Positions 1-10,638 of a DNA stretch of 64,000 nt are shown here, piece by piece (within the stretch, counting starts at the first letter, position 1; every line of letters starts with the position of its first letter). Position numbers and translations under genes: made by a program. The stretch is taken from NCBI GenBank assembly GCA_037042915.1, contig CM073193.1, positions 4,588,001 through 4,652,000 on the forward strand. The letters run 5' to 3'. Source of the stretch: Auricularia sp. M13 (lineage: Eukaryota > Basidiomycota > Agaricomycetes > Auriculariales > Auriculariaceae). Below the pieces are notes generated by a model, which worked only from the letters and a program-made list of their open reading frames with translations, made no database searches and was not told the DNA's origin.

Positions 1-1502
1 CGAGTCCACTTGCGAGTGCCGGTGCGACGCCATGTCCTTGATGTTGGAGCTCGAGCGCATCTGCTGGTGCTGCCGCAGCAGGTAGCGCTTGCGCACGACG
101 GGCAGGTCCTGCATGGCGGAGCGCTGCGGGCCTTTAAGCCCGAGCTCGTTGATCATCCCGTCGAACGCGGCGTTCTCCTCGTCGTTGAGCTGCTCCTCGT
201 CGTCGCTCTCGCTGTCGGGCCCCACGGGCGCGCTCACGTTGATCTTGTCCGCCGGAGCGGGATTTGACGGCGACGGCGAGACGTTGAGCCAGCTATCGAC
301 GGAGAACATGCTCGACAGCCGGTTCTGCGAGCGCGAATCCGCGATACGCGGCGAGCCACTGGCTGAGGCGGTTAGCGTCGGCGCCTGGTTCGCCTTGGCG
401 GTTCCGTCGCCCTCGTCATCGTCGTCGCCGTCGTCGTTAGCTCGGATCATGGACGACCGAGCGGAGGGAGGTTGGAAAAGGCTCTCGAGGGAGGGCGCGG
501 AAGTCGAGCGCGAGTTGGAGCGTCGGTACCATTCCTGTGGCACGCACATTCGGAAATGTCGCGTCCCTGGGATAGCTCCCACAGGGACATGGGTTGACTC
601 GAGGATTGGCGAAACCGCCTCCGTCTTGGGTAATCTGAGTGGTACTGTCGAGCGCGTCAGCGATGACCACGAAGGCGCATTTACGCGATGAAGCGCACAG
701 CATGCAAAATTGGGAGTATAGTGTGCATAATTTGCAGCCATATTCAACTTACATTCGGTCTCGTCCTTGTGTGTCCAGACTTCCTCGAGCACATAGTCGA
801 TGTTGCCTCCTCCGGGGCCGTAAATGACTTTGGCGAGACCAAGCTCCGAGCCAATGCCGTCGAGCACTTCTTCGACGGTCGTGGACCGAGCGAGATACCA
901 TCGCCATGTAAAGTCGTCCTCAATCTCTGGCACGCGGGCAAAGGAGACGGTGACTGAGAGATACGGGTGCAGCGAGACGAGGCGCAGGACGGGCGTGTGC
1001 ATGTGCGAGGTCAGCGGGAAGGCCGAGAAATGGCGGTGGACAGTGCCCGTCTTGGGCGCGGTCGTGGCCAGCAGCGGCGCGATGGGCTCGCTGGAGTCCA
1101 GTATGCCTGAAGAATTTAATTGATTATTACTCAGTGGCTGGATAGACGCGCGTAGTGATACTGGCACGGACCGTCGCCCAGGGCATCGAGCTCATCCTTC
1201 TCCCACGTGCGGCCGCGCTCTTCGCGGCGGATGCGCTGGAGCGCCCAGAGGTCGTCGTGGAGGTCGTCGAGGACCTCCTTCTTGAGCTCGAGGTTGGCCC
1301 TAAGGACGGCAATGACATCCTGCGCCGTCGCATCCGCCTTGACCGGCGCGAAATGCAGGGTGCCGCTGGGCACTTGGACGGGCACAATGAGCGAGTCGTC
1401 GGGCATGGCTGCCAATAAGGAGAGCGCTGCTAGGCGCCGGTCGCCGTCGTCACGCACGCTGAGCTCGCTGAGTTCACGCTCGAATTGGCGCTCCGATGAC
1501 AC
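1..1502 (-). CDS. Probable diaphanous-related formin, N-terminal part (runs off window start)
   Basis: Exons (minus): 1502-1172, 1106-753, 644-1; 443 residues, open at the window edge. Residues about 30-110 resemble a Ras-association/ubiquitin-like fold. A Ser/Asp-rich linker follows. The last 60 residues contain an Asn/Asp-rich stretch and then FDGMINELGLKGPQRSAM, which resembles the start of the Drf GTPase-binding domain of formins (human DIAPH1 has a similar FEKMLDDMNL helix). Formins are Rho-regulated actin nucleators at growing tips and septa; the FH1/FH2 domains would lie outside the window. Introns use donors GTCCGT and GTAAGT, and all three phases close. The start is the first ATG of the open frame. 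Family assignment rests on the GBD-like segment only, so another RA-domain protein is possible. Confidence 0.55.
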
Positions 1503-2551
1503 GGCTCATGTCCTGCGCGCTTCGTCCCGCCAACCGCTCACACGTTTCTCTCTTCTGCGCTGGCAACGCTCCACTCCAGAGCATCCGACAGGGTACTGCT
1601 ACCGAATGCACTCTCGAAAGCGGTATATTTACAGCTCCCAAAAAGGATTAGAGTCGCTTGAAGCATCAGAGCACTCAGGAGCTCCCACGCCTGCAGTCTT
1701 TTCAAGTAAATTTGGGACAGATTCAGATTCGGCGTCGTTCAGCGCGGCGGAGGCGCCGCCACAGGAAAACAGTACATACCGTATGACCATTGACCTGTTT
1801 CACACGCGTTCCTCGGAGATTCTCCTCTCGTCGTCGTCGATCACTGCAAGAGCGGCCATTCTACACAGTGTCATTAAACCTCGGGACAAGTCAGAACATT
1901 GGTCTCTGAGAATCGGTGACTTGGCAAGTCTCTGGCGATCCGACTTGCGGACTGCTGATGGCGTACAGCCCTTATATTTCGTGGCCGTTTTGGGCGATGA
2001 CCAAAGCACGGCGGTCCTTGGTCTTGGCGAACGGTTACGAGTGGGGCTAATGCTCTGCAGGTACACTGGGTGCTCCGATGCATCATGGCATGCAGCCCAA
2101 GTCTGGCGTCGTAAGCGCTCGCCGAGACACTCGCGATCGCGAGCATCCTCAGCCTGGTATTACTAGAGACCGTGCTCGTATCGCTGACTTCCTGGTTCCA
2201 GAAATCGCGTTGTGAAACGTCTAGAAGAGTCAGTCGCAAGTGGTTTCGTTTCGAGGGCGAGTATTGTGTTCCCAAGGCCAGACTCAGGCTGCATGGACGT
2301 CATGCGGGGGTGCAGGTGGAATTGCAGTGCCTCGTTGTCATGCGACCGCGGCTGTGTGCTCAAAATGTAATACGACCGGCTTGGGATCACCGCATGGACG
2401 GTACAAAATGGCAAAGCTCATCAACTAAGATTCTCCCAGTCTTTCTCCTCTCTCCCTCGTCTCGTCTCGTCTCGTTTCTTTCTCTCAACCTTTATTCCCT
2501 TCGTCCCAGCGTCGTTTGGCTGCTGCATTTCCCTTCACACCCACATTCACG
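1503..2551. other. Divergent intergenic region
   Basis: About 1 kb between the divergent starts of the formin-like and con-13-like genes. A CT-rich tract with repeated TCGTC units at about 2450-2495 sits where a core promoter or 5' leader of the plus-strand gene is expected. Open frames here are short on both strands and show no coding character. Confidence 0.5.
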
Positions 2552-3701
2552 ATGCTCAACAAATCTTTCGCCTCGCTCGCGGTGCTGCTTTCCGTCAGCG
2601 CGCCGGCGCTCGCTGCGCTCGGGAAGGACACGCTCTTCAAGAACGGCCTCGGCGACCCCCTCGCCGACTACTATACCACGATCCCCAAGCCGCCCAGCTC
2701 GCGCGTCGACATGCCCGTCCCGGACATGTGCGTGCAGCGCGCGGGCGACAAGTGCTCGGCCGACAACCTCGAGGCCGTCTCCGTCAAGTACGACGACTGC
2801 GACACGCCCTGGGCGCTCTGCCGCTGCAAGGACGCCAACATGGAGTGCGTCTGCTACGCTGTCCCGCGCGCAATTCTCTTCTTGCTCATCTGTCTTGCCG
2901 CTTTCGACAGCATGGACACGATCGTTGATAGGTGATGCGGTTCCGTACCACGTGTGATGGAACGCCCAGCGCTCACCTCCTCGTTTTGCAGGTTCGGCTC
3001 CCTCCCCCCGGGCATCCGCTCCTACGTCGGCTCGCTCCTCGCTGTGAAGGCCGACGGCCCGAGCGCCGGCTCCAGCGGCGACTTCATCACCTTCAACGGT
3101 GACTGCGGTGTCTCCGTCTTCCTGCACGAGGCCGCCCACTCCGTCGACCAGGGCACCAGCCCCTCGCAGGAATGGACCGATGCCCTCGCGGCGTCTAGGT
3201 AAGCCCCTGTCTGCAACTGGCCCCTCTTGCAAAATCTGACCGAACACTCTCAGCTGCGTGCCGGACGACTACGCCAACTCCTCGCCCGCCGAGGACTTCG
3301 CGCAGGTCGAGGTGCTCTACGTCTACACCAAGCGCAAGGGCGCGCTCCCGGCCGACCCGACGTGCCTGCAGGCGCAGCTCGACTTCATGGCCAACAACCC
3401 GCGCATACGCGACGCCGAGGCGTCGGACAAGTGCCTCCCGGACAAGCGCCCCTTCACCTTCGACCCGCCCGCGCCCCCGGCCCCGGAGCCCGCTCCAGCG
3501 CCTGAGCCTGCTCCTGAGCCCGCCCCGGAGCCCGCACCCGCTCCCGAGCCCGAGCCCGCCCCAGAGCCTGCCCCAGAGCCCGCTCCGGAGCCCGCCCCCG
3601 CCCCCGCCCCGGCTCCCCAGTGCCCCGCCGGCAAGGTTCGCCGCAGCGAGAAGCTCAAGCGCCGCGCCGCGCTCGAGCGCCGCCTTGCTGCCCACCGGTG
3701 A
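2552..3701 (+). CDS. Secreted con-13-like protein with HEXXH motif and Pro/Glu/Ala tail
   Basis: Exons 2552-2844, 2911-2931, 2992-3198, 3254-3701; 322 aa. Residues 1-21 form a signal peptide ending in ALA. The body has paired cysteines and a FLHEAAHSVDQG segment; HEAAH fits the HEXXH zinc-binding motif of metallopeptidases. This layout matches fungal conidiation-specific protein 13-like secreted proteins. A tail of PEPAPAP repeats (about residues 245-295) ends in a basic RRSEKLKRRAALERR stretch. Exon 2 is only 21 nt, and it restores the reading MDMDTIVDRFG expected for the family. Probably extracellular or wall-associated; peptidase activity is inferred from the motif alone. The Pro-rich tail may be a wall-spanning spacer. 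Confidence 0.75.
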
Positions 3702-5134
3702 ACAGTGAGCTCGCCGCCCGCCCGTCATACATGCGCATGTATGCGATGTATTTGCGATAATTTATCCTATCATAAGTATTGCGCTCACACAAGTCGACGG
3801 GACTGTGGACACGAAGAGACCGTGACGAACCTGAGAATCCTTCCCCGATCGGAGGATACTGGATGGTGATCATGCTCCTTTCATGCACGCGCTCGTGTGA
3901 CGGATCCACAGAAGCTTGATGAACCCCTCGGCCTCGTGCATCTTCTTGGCGTGTCCCTCTTTGCCAACGCATGGTGCAAACCCGGGACGACTTGGACTCC
4001 GGTCTGCATTTGAGAACGTCGGGAAGCGACCCGCCGGTACTCCTTCTGAGCAGGTAAATACAGCAGCGCAGTCTGCGCTCTCCCTGACTGCTCGCTGTCG
4101 AGAGCCACGTGCACGCGGAGTTCGAGGACGCGACAAGTCCTCTTCCTGAAGCCACGACCACAGTGGCCACGCCGCCACAATATACAACACCAGAGATACA
4201 GTCGGCTTTTCCGCGCGGACTGGATCAGACACACAGAGAGTTGAATACGCGACCGGCGCACCTTGGAAACCAGTTGGTGGCGTGCGCCTTCGAAGGACAC
4301 GACAGCGAAGACTTTCGTGCCGCATTGCGTTTTGAAACACGTCCCTGCGATAATCATAATAGAAGGCCTCACCTTTGGTGGCAGAATTTCGAGGACCCGG
4401 GCCCCTCTGCAAAGGATACCCTGAACTCTTCACCTGGCAGCTTTCTGGGTGTCATTGTTAATGCATGCAAGTCGAAGACGATCAGCACACCGACAATCGC
4501 GCGTTACATCCTTACATCCAAGGACGTACGCGTATAGGATGGCTTCACACGGTCGTAACGAGTTTGATCTGCCACTTTCCCGTTACTCCGAAATCGCAGA
4601 GGAGCGAGCAATTCAACACGGTCAAAAACCTCCATTTTCAGCCTCCAGATGTGTAATGAGTGCTACAATTTTCTATCTGTACAAAGACGGTGAAGGACAG
4701 GTGTCGAGTGTCGGAAAGCCGAGTCTCCAACGTTTACAGTAATGATATCTTCGTTCGGGGAACTGAGTGCTTAGCAGCTGGTTGTCGCGGTACAGGGTTG
4801 GCGTGTTCGCCCCCAGCTGCGCGATGCTGAGATTGTGTCTTCTGTTCTCGCAGCCTGCTAGACTCTGCGAGTTATTGTCGCGGAACCCCCCCTACTCGTG
4901 GGTACCCTGGATACTGGTTGCAGTGCCAGAGAGTATTGACAAGAAGGTACAAGCAGGTGTAGTACTGTGACATTCGTAAGGTGCTGGCTGCAACTGAGCC
5001 GCTGAATGACTGAGGCTGGTCGGCTGCAGAATTTCCGGATCATGCTTCCCGATCATGCCTGTGCTCAGAGGCACAGGACGTTGGGTCAGGCAATCACAAT
5101 CTCCAAACTTCATCCCAACTCACAGCTGCTGACA
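3702..5134. other. Intergenic region, no recognised gene
   Basis: About 1.4 kb. Possible open frames on both strands have mixed third-position composition and no family resemblance. It should hold the 3' UTR of the con-13-like gene and the promoter of the acetyltransferase; no convincing TATA box was seen. Confidence 0.45.
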
Positions 5135-5821
5135 ATGACCCAGACCGAGACGCTCATCGTGAACGGGCAGCAGCAGAACTGTACACTGCACATCCTCAGC
5201 GCCTCCGAGCTGGCGAACTCGCCGCTGCTCGATCCAGTCGTGCAGATGCAGAACCGCGCGTTCGCCAGCGCGTCCCGCCAGCCAATCCTCCCGGCGACGA
5301 CGGCGCGCTACCGCAGCATCGAGCAGTACCTCGACGACAAGGGCGACGCCGCGACGACGTTCGTGCTGGCATCCGACTCTGGCGAGGAGATATACGGCGC
5401 GATTTCGATCGGGCCGTACGTCGATTCAGCGGCGGTGCCGGTAGACGCGGCCGTGCCTGTCCAGCCTGGTCGCGAGTTTAAGCGGCCGCCCCTTGCACCA
5501 GCGCCGCCCTCGGAGGCGCGCTGGCTGCTCTGCTGCCTCGCTGTCAGCCCGGCCGTGCAGAAGCAGGGCCTGGCGCGGCGCCTGCTCGCCCTCGCCGAAG
5601 ATTACGCTGTCATGCAAAGCAAGGGCAAGACAGTTCGCGTGATGTTATCGTGCATTAAGGAGAACAACGGCGCGTTTTACGGTCGCCGTGGGTTCTGCGC
5701 CGCAGAGGAGCGCAGGATGCCGAGCGGGTTCTTGGGGAGCGAAGCGGGGTTCACGATTTTGTTCATGGACAAGTTTATCAATGCGTCACGGTCGGAGTCT
5801 GCGGGTAGTCTTGCAAGCTGA
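5135..5821 (+). CDS. GNAT-family N-acetyltransferase
   Basis: Single exon, 228 aa. The GNAT core is visible: a beta strand WLLCCLAVSPAVQKQGLARRLL (about residues 130-150) gives motif A, with QKQGLA as the acetyl-CoA pyrophosphate loop. The segment NGAFYGRRGF (about 178-187) is the usual motif B Tyr region. An Ala/Pro-rich insertion at about 105-128 separates strands 3 and 4. Fungal members acetylate small amines or peptide N termini; the substrate is not predictable here. I chose the ATG at 5135 because conserved-looking sequence begins near it. An in-frame ATG at 5006 would add 43 residues of poor coding character. No intron is needed. Confidence 0.8.
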   Translation: MTQTETLIVNGQQQNCTLHILSASELANSPLLDPVVQMQNRAFASASRQPILPATTARYRSIEQYLDDKGDAATTFVLASDSGEEIYGAISIGPYVDSAAVPVDAAVPVQPGREFKRPPLAPAPPSEARWLLCCLAVSPAVQKQGLARRLLALAEDYAVMQSKGKTVRVMLSCIKENNGAFYGRRGFCAAEERRMPSGFLGSEAGFTILFMDKFINASRSESAGSLAS

Positions 5822-6002
5822 AGGGTAGGGGTGCACGCGGTGAGTCTCAGTCCGGCCTGGTATATTGTCAACCTAAAGCTCATTGAGGCCATCACTTGCT
5901 GTAGTTTCTGCAGGGATAGTATTGAATATAGGCGTTGCCACCAGGACCCAGAAGTCCCGCAAGCACCCCGCTGCTGCTAAGACGAAACTCTACTTCACGC
6001 AA

Positions 6003-6026
6003 CTCGAACGCGTTATTACGTTCGAG
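6003..6026. repeat. Hairpin, 8-bp arms
   Basis: CTCGAACG and CGTTCGAG flank an 8-nt loop, about 180 bp downstream of the acetyltransferase stop codon. It could be a 3'-end structure; no function is shown. Confidence 0.4.
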
Positions 6027-6456
6027 CATCCTGGCAGGACTCGTGAGCATCTGAGCTGTCTCAGACAATGACGGCGTGGAGACCCGACCGCGCCGGCGGC
6101 TCTGAACTCGATGCGGCCTTACAAAAAGTGAAGGATGATTTATGAATCGAGTCTCAGTGAGTACCCAAGAATGGGGGGGAGTCTGAAAGACTGCGAGGAA
6201 GGCGCAAAAGAGGCTCGTCTTAAGTAATCGCCGGTAGCCGCACCAAAGCCGTGCAACCTCTCAGCATGTCCACCGAAGGACAGCATGCGGCGTTTAGCCA
6301 AGGCGTAACCCAGAAACGTACGTTCATGAGTTCTCCCTGCACCATCAGTTTCCCGAGTTTCTGGGATGATCACATCTCACTGATTCGTCATGCTAACATA
6401 AGCATGAGTCAGCTTCACGACCATGGGGCATCACATCTAGTGGTTTCTCCTATGAC

Positions 6457-6477
6457 GCTGAGTAATGATTACTCAGC
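6457..6477. promoter_or_regulatory. Perfect 21-bp palindrome, bZIP-type site
   Basis: Arms GCTGAGTAAT and ATTACTCAGC around a central G. Each half contains TGAGTAA, close to AP-1/Yap half-sites. It lies 8 bp upstream of the TATA box and about 60 bp upstream of the DJ-1-like start codon, so it is a plausible binding site for an oxidative-stress bZIP dimer. Confidence 0.45.
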
Positions 6478-6484
6478 TAGGTGG

Positions 6485-6491
6485 TATATAA
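6485..6491 (+). promoter_or_regulatory. TATA box of the DJ-1-like gene
   Basis: TATATAA, 45 bp upstream of the ATG at 6536, a workable distance for a short leader. Confidence 0.55.
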
Positions 6492-6535
6492 CCATTGCAG
6501 CCTTTCCGCTCTTCAGCTCATACATTGCATTGGCC

Positions 6536-7761
6536 ATGGCACCCCGCATCCTCTTCGTGTTTACTTCCGCTGACAAGACGCTTCTGGGGAAACCCACAGG
6601 TGTGTGCCCTACGATCAAGAACAAACGGGGTGTACTTATCTCTTTATTCCAATAGGTTACTGGCTTCCAGAGGGTACGTCTCTCTCCAAACCTATCTGAG
6701 CCGCATCGCTACTGCAAGCTGACCTGCTCCTGTAGCCGCCCATCCATATTACATCCTGCGCCCGCATTTCGACATCGACTTCGCCGCCCCAAAGGGGCCC
6801 AACCCGCCCGTCCAGCAAGAAAGCATAACTGTATGCGCATTTACATGACGGAACCTGATATGTGTCATCTCACCTACCCTCGCTCTTCCCGGCAGAACCT
6901 CCAAGACGACGCAGCCTCCCGCAAGTTCTTCCAGGAGGATGCCGAAGTGAAGGAGAAGCTTTTCAAGGCGAAGAAGCTCGATGAGGTTAACGTTGAGGAC
7001 TACGTTGCTGTCTATTACCCCGGCGGGTGAGCTTATTCTTGGTTTCTGGGAGAGCTGGTCCTTACATACCGGCCATAGACATGGTCCCGTTATCGACCTT
7101 GCCTTCGATAAGAAGAACATCGAGCTGGCCAACAAGGTGCGTGCAGCATGTGTTCGATGCCTAACTCTGACCCTCCGTAGTTCTGGCGGTCGGGTAAGAT
7201 CGTCTCGGCCGACTGCCACGGCCCAGCGTTCGTCTTTTTACCCCATTACCAGCCGCACATGTCTCACTGGGATTGACATCAGGGCACTGGTTGGTGTGAC
7301 AGACGCTGACGGAAAGTCCATCTTCGCGGGACGTCGGGCATCCGGCTTCACGAACGTCGAGGGTAACTTCAGCAATCGTTCTAAAGCGTCGGGCCACATC
7401 ACTTACTGGGCTATGCGCAGAGGACTCACTTGGAAGCAGAGATGACATCCCTTTCCTCGTCGAGAACAAGGTATGTGACAGTCTTGCTCATCTGAAACTG
7501 GGCTGACTGAATGGCAGCTGATTGAACTGGGCGCCAAATTCGAGAAAGTCGAGCCCTGGGGTGTACGTACCACTTGCCGCGCCTGTGTTCTCATGAGTCC
7601 ATTTGACGCTGTACTAGGTCATCGCAGTGACGGACGGAAAGCTCATGTAAGTTCGACCCGCAGTTACACAAATCGCCATCGCTGAGCTGGAAAACAGCAC
7701 CGGGCAGAACCCTGCTTCTGCGACCGCGGTCGGCGAGGCACTCCTCAAGGCTTTGTCTTAG
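6536..7761 (+). CDS. DJ-1/PfpI family protein, Hsp31-like (glyoxalase III type)
   Basis: Eleven exons: 6536-6599, 6656-6673, 6736-6830, 6896-7026, 7079-7136, 7181-7227, 7283-7362, 7421-7470, 7518-7562, 7618-7646, 7698-7761; 226 aa, the normal Hsp31 length. The nucleophile elbow is SADCHGPAAL with Cys about 134 and His 135. Glu27 in YWLPEAAHPYY matches the conserved acidic partner. YYPGGHGPVIDL and SGFTNVEE are further family blocks, and the C terminus ends in the usual ITGQNPASA block. Such proteins detoxify methylglyoxal and act as stress chaperones in the cytosol. The exon density is striking: exon 2 is 18 nt. The donor after GPA is GTTCGT, weaker than its neighbours. A palindromic bZIP-like site and TATA box precede it, consistent with stress induction. 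Confidence 0.9.
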
Positions 7762-7962
7762 GTCGTTGCATCCTGCTCTTTGAGAATGTAGTTGTATCCC
7801 AACCAATGAATACGCGGACATGTTCGGCGTCTGCTGACAGCTGATATACGCGTGCGTGGCTGTGTCCGCGTCGGAAATGGAACCGGAAGTCCGACAGTTT
7901 TCCTCACGCGGTGACGCGACCATCATTCCCGCGTAACCGCTCGCCCCGCACCCCGCGTTCAT

Positions 7963-9251
7963 ATGTCCCGCGCCGCTTTGGATATTCCGGAGCAGACGGA
8001 GAGCGAACTTCGCTCTGAGCTCGACTCCATCAGGTCTAGAATGATCCTGTGGCGTCGGTTGAACGAGCTCTATACGAGAAAGGACGGCGAGGTGCCTCTC
8101 GTGCAGACTACACTGGAGCGCTGGGTTCTGCACGACCAATACGCCGACACCGCACATCACCGGAGCGTGGAAGCGCCTCTCCGCCGCGAGCTGTATGCAG
8201 AGCTCGGCAAGTTCGACGAGGAGTGCGGCGCCGTGGACCACATCACCGATCAAATGCGCGCCGATTTCGACTCTGCGGTGGCGCATCTGGCACAGAACTG
8301 GATGATTTTGGCCAACCAGCACCCAGAAGCGGACTTTTCGGCGAAGGAACTGGAATGGGCACAGGAGGATCCCGCCCACGCTGCCTCTTGGCTCTGGGAG
8401 GGACCGGTGCCGCCGCCGCGGCTTGGGCCGCTGCGGAAGGCTCTCGAGGCGCGCTTAGAGGCTCTCTGCGCTGTGCTTGGCGAACCCACGTCAGACGACG
8501 AGAGGGCGCACACTACGGTTGCGGCGAAAACACCGGACAGTCCATCGCCGGAAACGGCTCGGCATTCCGAAGTGATTGCGGCTCCGACGCAGAAAAGGAA
8601 GCACGTGGCGGTTGACGGCGGGGTGGCAGCATCCCGTCCAAAGCGTACTCGTTCCGCCAAAGCGGTGTACGACGACCGCGACTACGTCGAGGAAGACGAT
8701 GATGGCAATGATCATGATGGAGCTTTGGCGCGGTATGCGAGGGGAGAACCGAGCTCGCTGATCGCTCGCCGCATTGAAGAATCGGGTCTTCAACCGGGTG
8801 CCGTTGCTCAGATTCCCGTGCGTGGCTTTCTGTCCATAATTCATGGCTTAGTAACCATTGGTTGTCGTAGTGTGACCAGTGCGCTATTGCAAAGACGGAG
8901 TGCAAGTTGCGATTCAAGGCGAATACGGGCTTGCCTGGGGCGTGTCAGCGCTGCCACTCCAAGAATAGCAAGTGCAGCGGTGGGGACTGGCGCGGGCAGA
9001 GCAGTCTTGTCGAGCGGAGAGCCGCGGAAGCCGCGGCCGCTGACAAGACGGGGGTGGAGGAACTCCGACGCGAGGTTGCAGCATTGCGCGAATCCGTGCA
9101 CAAGCTGACATCTCAAATGGACTCACAAAACGTGATTCTCGTCGAGCAGAATCGGCAGCTTCATCAATTGGGAACTATGATGGAGGCATTACTCGGGATG
9201 GCGCGGTCACAGGTAATGCACCGCTCTGGTATGGGCCCTTCATTCAACTGA
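7963..9251 (+). CDS. Zn2Cys6 cluster protein with C-terminal zinc cluster and coiled coil
   Basis: Exons 7963-8817 and 8871-9251; 411 aa. The first 200 residues are acidic and helical, with many Glu, Leu and Trp residues. A basic KRKH/RPKRTR stretch (about 210-235), likely a nuclear signal, and an acidic YVEEDDDG run follow. The zinc cluster begins at the exon junction (about residue 286): C-x2-C-x6-C-x13-C-x2-C-x6-C, from CDQCAIAKTEC to CQRCHSKNSKC. A predicted coiled coil (about 345-400) comes next. Fungal Zn2Cys6 regulators usually carry the cluster near the N terminus with the dimerising coil after it; here the order cluster-coil is normal but sits at the C-terminal end. Probably a nuclear DNA-binding regulator; targets unknown. 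Confidence 0.7.
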
Positions 9252-9942
9252 ACTTGCCCCGCTGCGTTCATTAGCAGGGTCATATAGGTACAAAATAAAT
9301 GAAACGACAGACAAGTGAGGATGCGCTGATCTGGTTAGAGAGTTGGCAAAAACGTGGCAACGTGAAAATGGACTCTCCTCCACCGTGCGCGACAGATAAG
9401 GTGTTTTCAACCCTGACCATCGGCACGGCGCCCGTCCTATCGACTCTTCTTGCCTGCTCTCTCCCACGCCTTTGGTGCTGGTTGAAAGCCGGTGCTATCC
9501 CAAAGTATCAATTGCATCCGAGAAGGCAACTAAATTCCAGGCTCAACGTGGGAAACGGAGTCAGAGAGCATCATCTCATAGTTTCCGCGAGTCCCTAGAG
9601 CTACGCATTCCGCATTCTCAGTCGCAGGCTTGTCCATGAAGCATCTGCCAGGGGTCGATGATACGACGTCATAGCTTGATCTCAGCTTGCCGATGGCCGA
9701 TCAGTTCTCAAGTTGGGGAAAAGGCTAATTGGGACAGACTTGCTCCTGCACTACTACTAAGAGATCCCCCTTCCAACGTTCATGCTGCGCAAAAACTAGA
9801 TTGGGCTGAGACTTAGTATCCAGAGATCTAGATTGAATGGCGAGACGACGGCAGGGAGGATCTGATTCCGTGCAACGGATGTCGCCGAGCTGACGAGCTG
9901 GTGCTTGTTCCCGTGCACTCACCATCACCCCGGACCCCCTCG
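9252..9942. other. Intergenic region
   Basis: About 690 bp between two plus-strand genes. A CGACGTCAT (CRE-like) sequence lies near 9666-9674. No gene or repeat recognised. Confidence 0.45.
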
Positions 9943-10638
9943 ATGGCAGCCAGCACCGTACCTGGAACGCGCTCGTCGCCGGAGCGGCGCTCGCCCTACC
10001 CGTCGCCGGCAGCCGTGCGCGACAGCAGCCCTGCAGGACCGGCAAGCGTGCCGTCGGCCGTCGTACGCTCGAGCTCGCCCGTCGCGGCGGCGAGGGCGAA
10101 GAGCGAGGACGCAGAGTCGACGGTAAGCGGCCAGGCCGGGCGCGCGGACGAGGTGGCCTCTGACGGCGGCGATCAGGCGTCATCGTCAGTAATTATCAAC
10201 ATGGACACGTTCCAGCAGCTGCTCGAGCTCGAGGAAGACGACACGTACGACTTCAGCGTAGGCATGACCCAGGCCTACTTCTCCCAGGCAGAGACCACGT
10301 TCAAGGACATGGACAAGGCACTGTGAGTCGCCCTGCGCCATCTGCCAGCTGCCAGCTGCCGCTTACGCCCGGCCAGCGAGGCTAAGGACCTTAAGAAACT
10401 CAGCGAGCTCGGCCACTTCCTTAAGGGCTCCAGCGCTGCGCTCGGCGTCCAGAAGGTCCAGGAGTCGTGCGAAAAGATGCAGAACTACGGCAAGCTGCAC
10501 GACGAGCACGACCACAAGCTCACCGAGTCCGACGCACTCGAGCGCATCACAACCATTCTCGGCCAAGTCAAGATAGAGTACTCTGAAGCGGAAAAATACC
10601 TCAACAACTGGTACTCGGAGCGCGGCGCCTCGTTGTGA
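9943..10638 (+). CDS. YPD1: Histidine phosphotransfer (HPt) protein, YPD1 type
   Basis: Exons 9943-10322 and 10377-10638; 213 aa. Residues 1-95 are a Ser/Pro/Ala-rich extension. The HPt four-helix domain follows, with LGHFLKGSSAALG placing the phospho-accepting His at about residue 140, with the Lys and Gly of the HxxKGxSxxxG signature. In fungi this protein passes phosphate from hybrid histidine kinases such as Sln1 to the response regulators Ssk1 and Skn7, in cytoplasm and nucleus, controlling the HOG pathway. The domain matches YPD1 in length; the long N-terminal extension is longer than in yeast. The ATG at 9943 is the first in frame; an upstream GTG-led frame is not needed. Confidence 0.9.

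Larger units (their letters stand above)
5822..6535. other. Intergenic region with DJ-1-like gene promoter
   Basis: Contains the 3' end of the acetyltransferase transcript, a small hairpin at 6003-6026 and, near its right end, a perfect palindrome and a TATA box (listed separately). No coding sequence seen. Confidence 0.5.

Noticed and set aside
1207-2166. Plus-strand open frame of 319 codons
   Set aside because: Its first half is antisense to the formin-like exon and the rest has no coding bias.
2492-3247. Minus-strand open frame of 251 codons
   Set aside because: Antisense to the con-13-like gene and without any recognisable domain.
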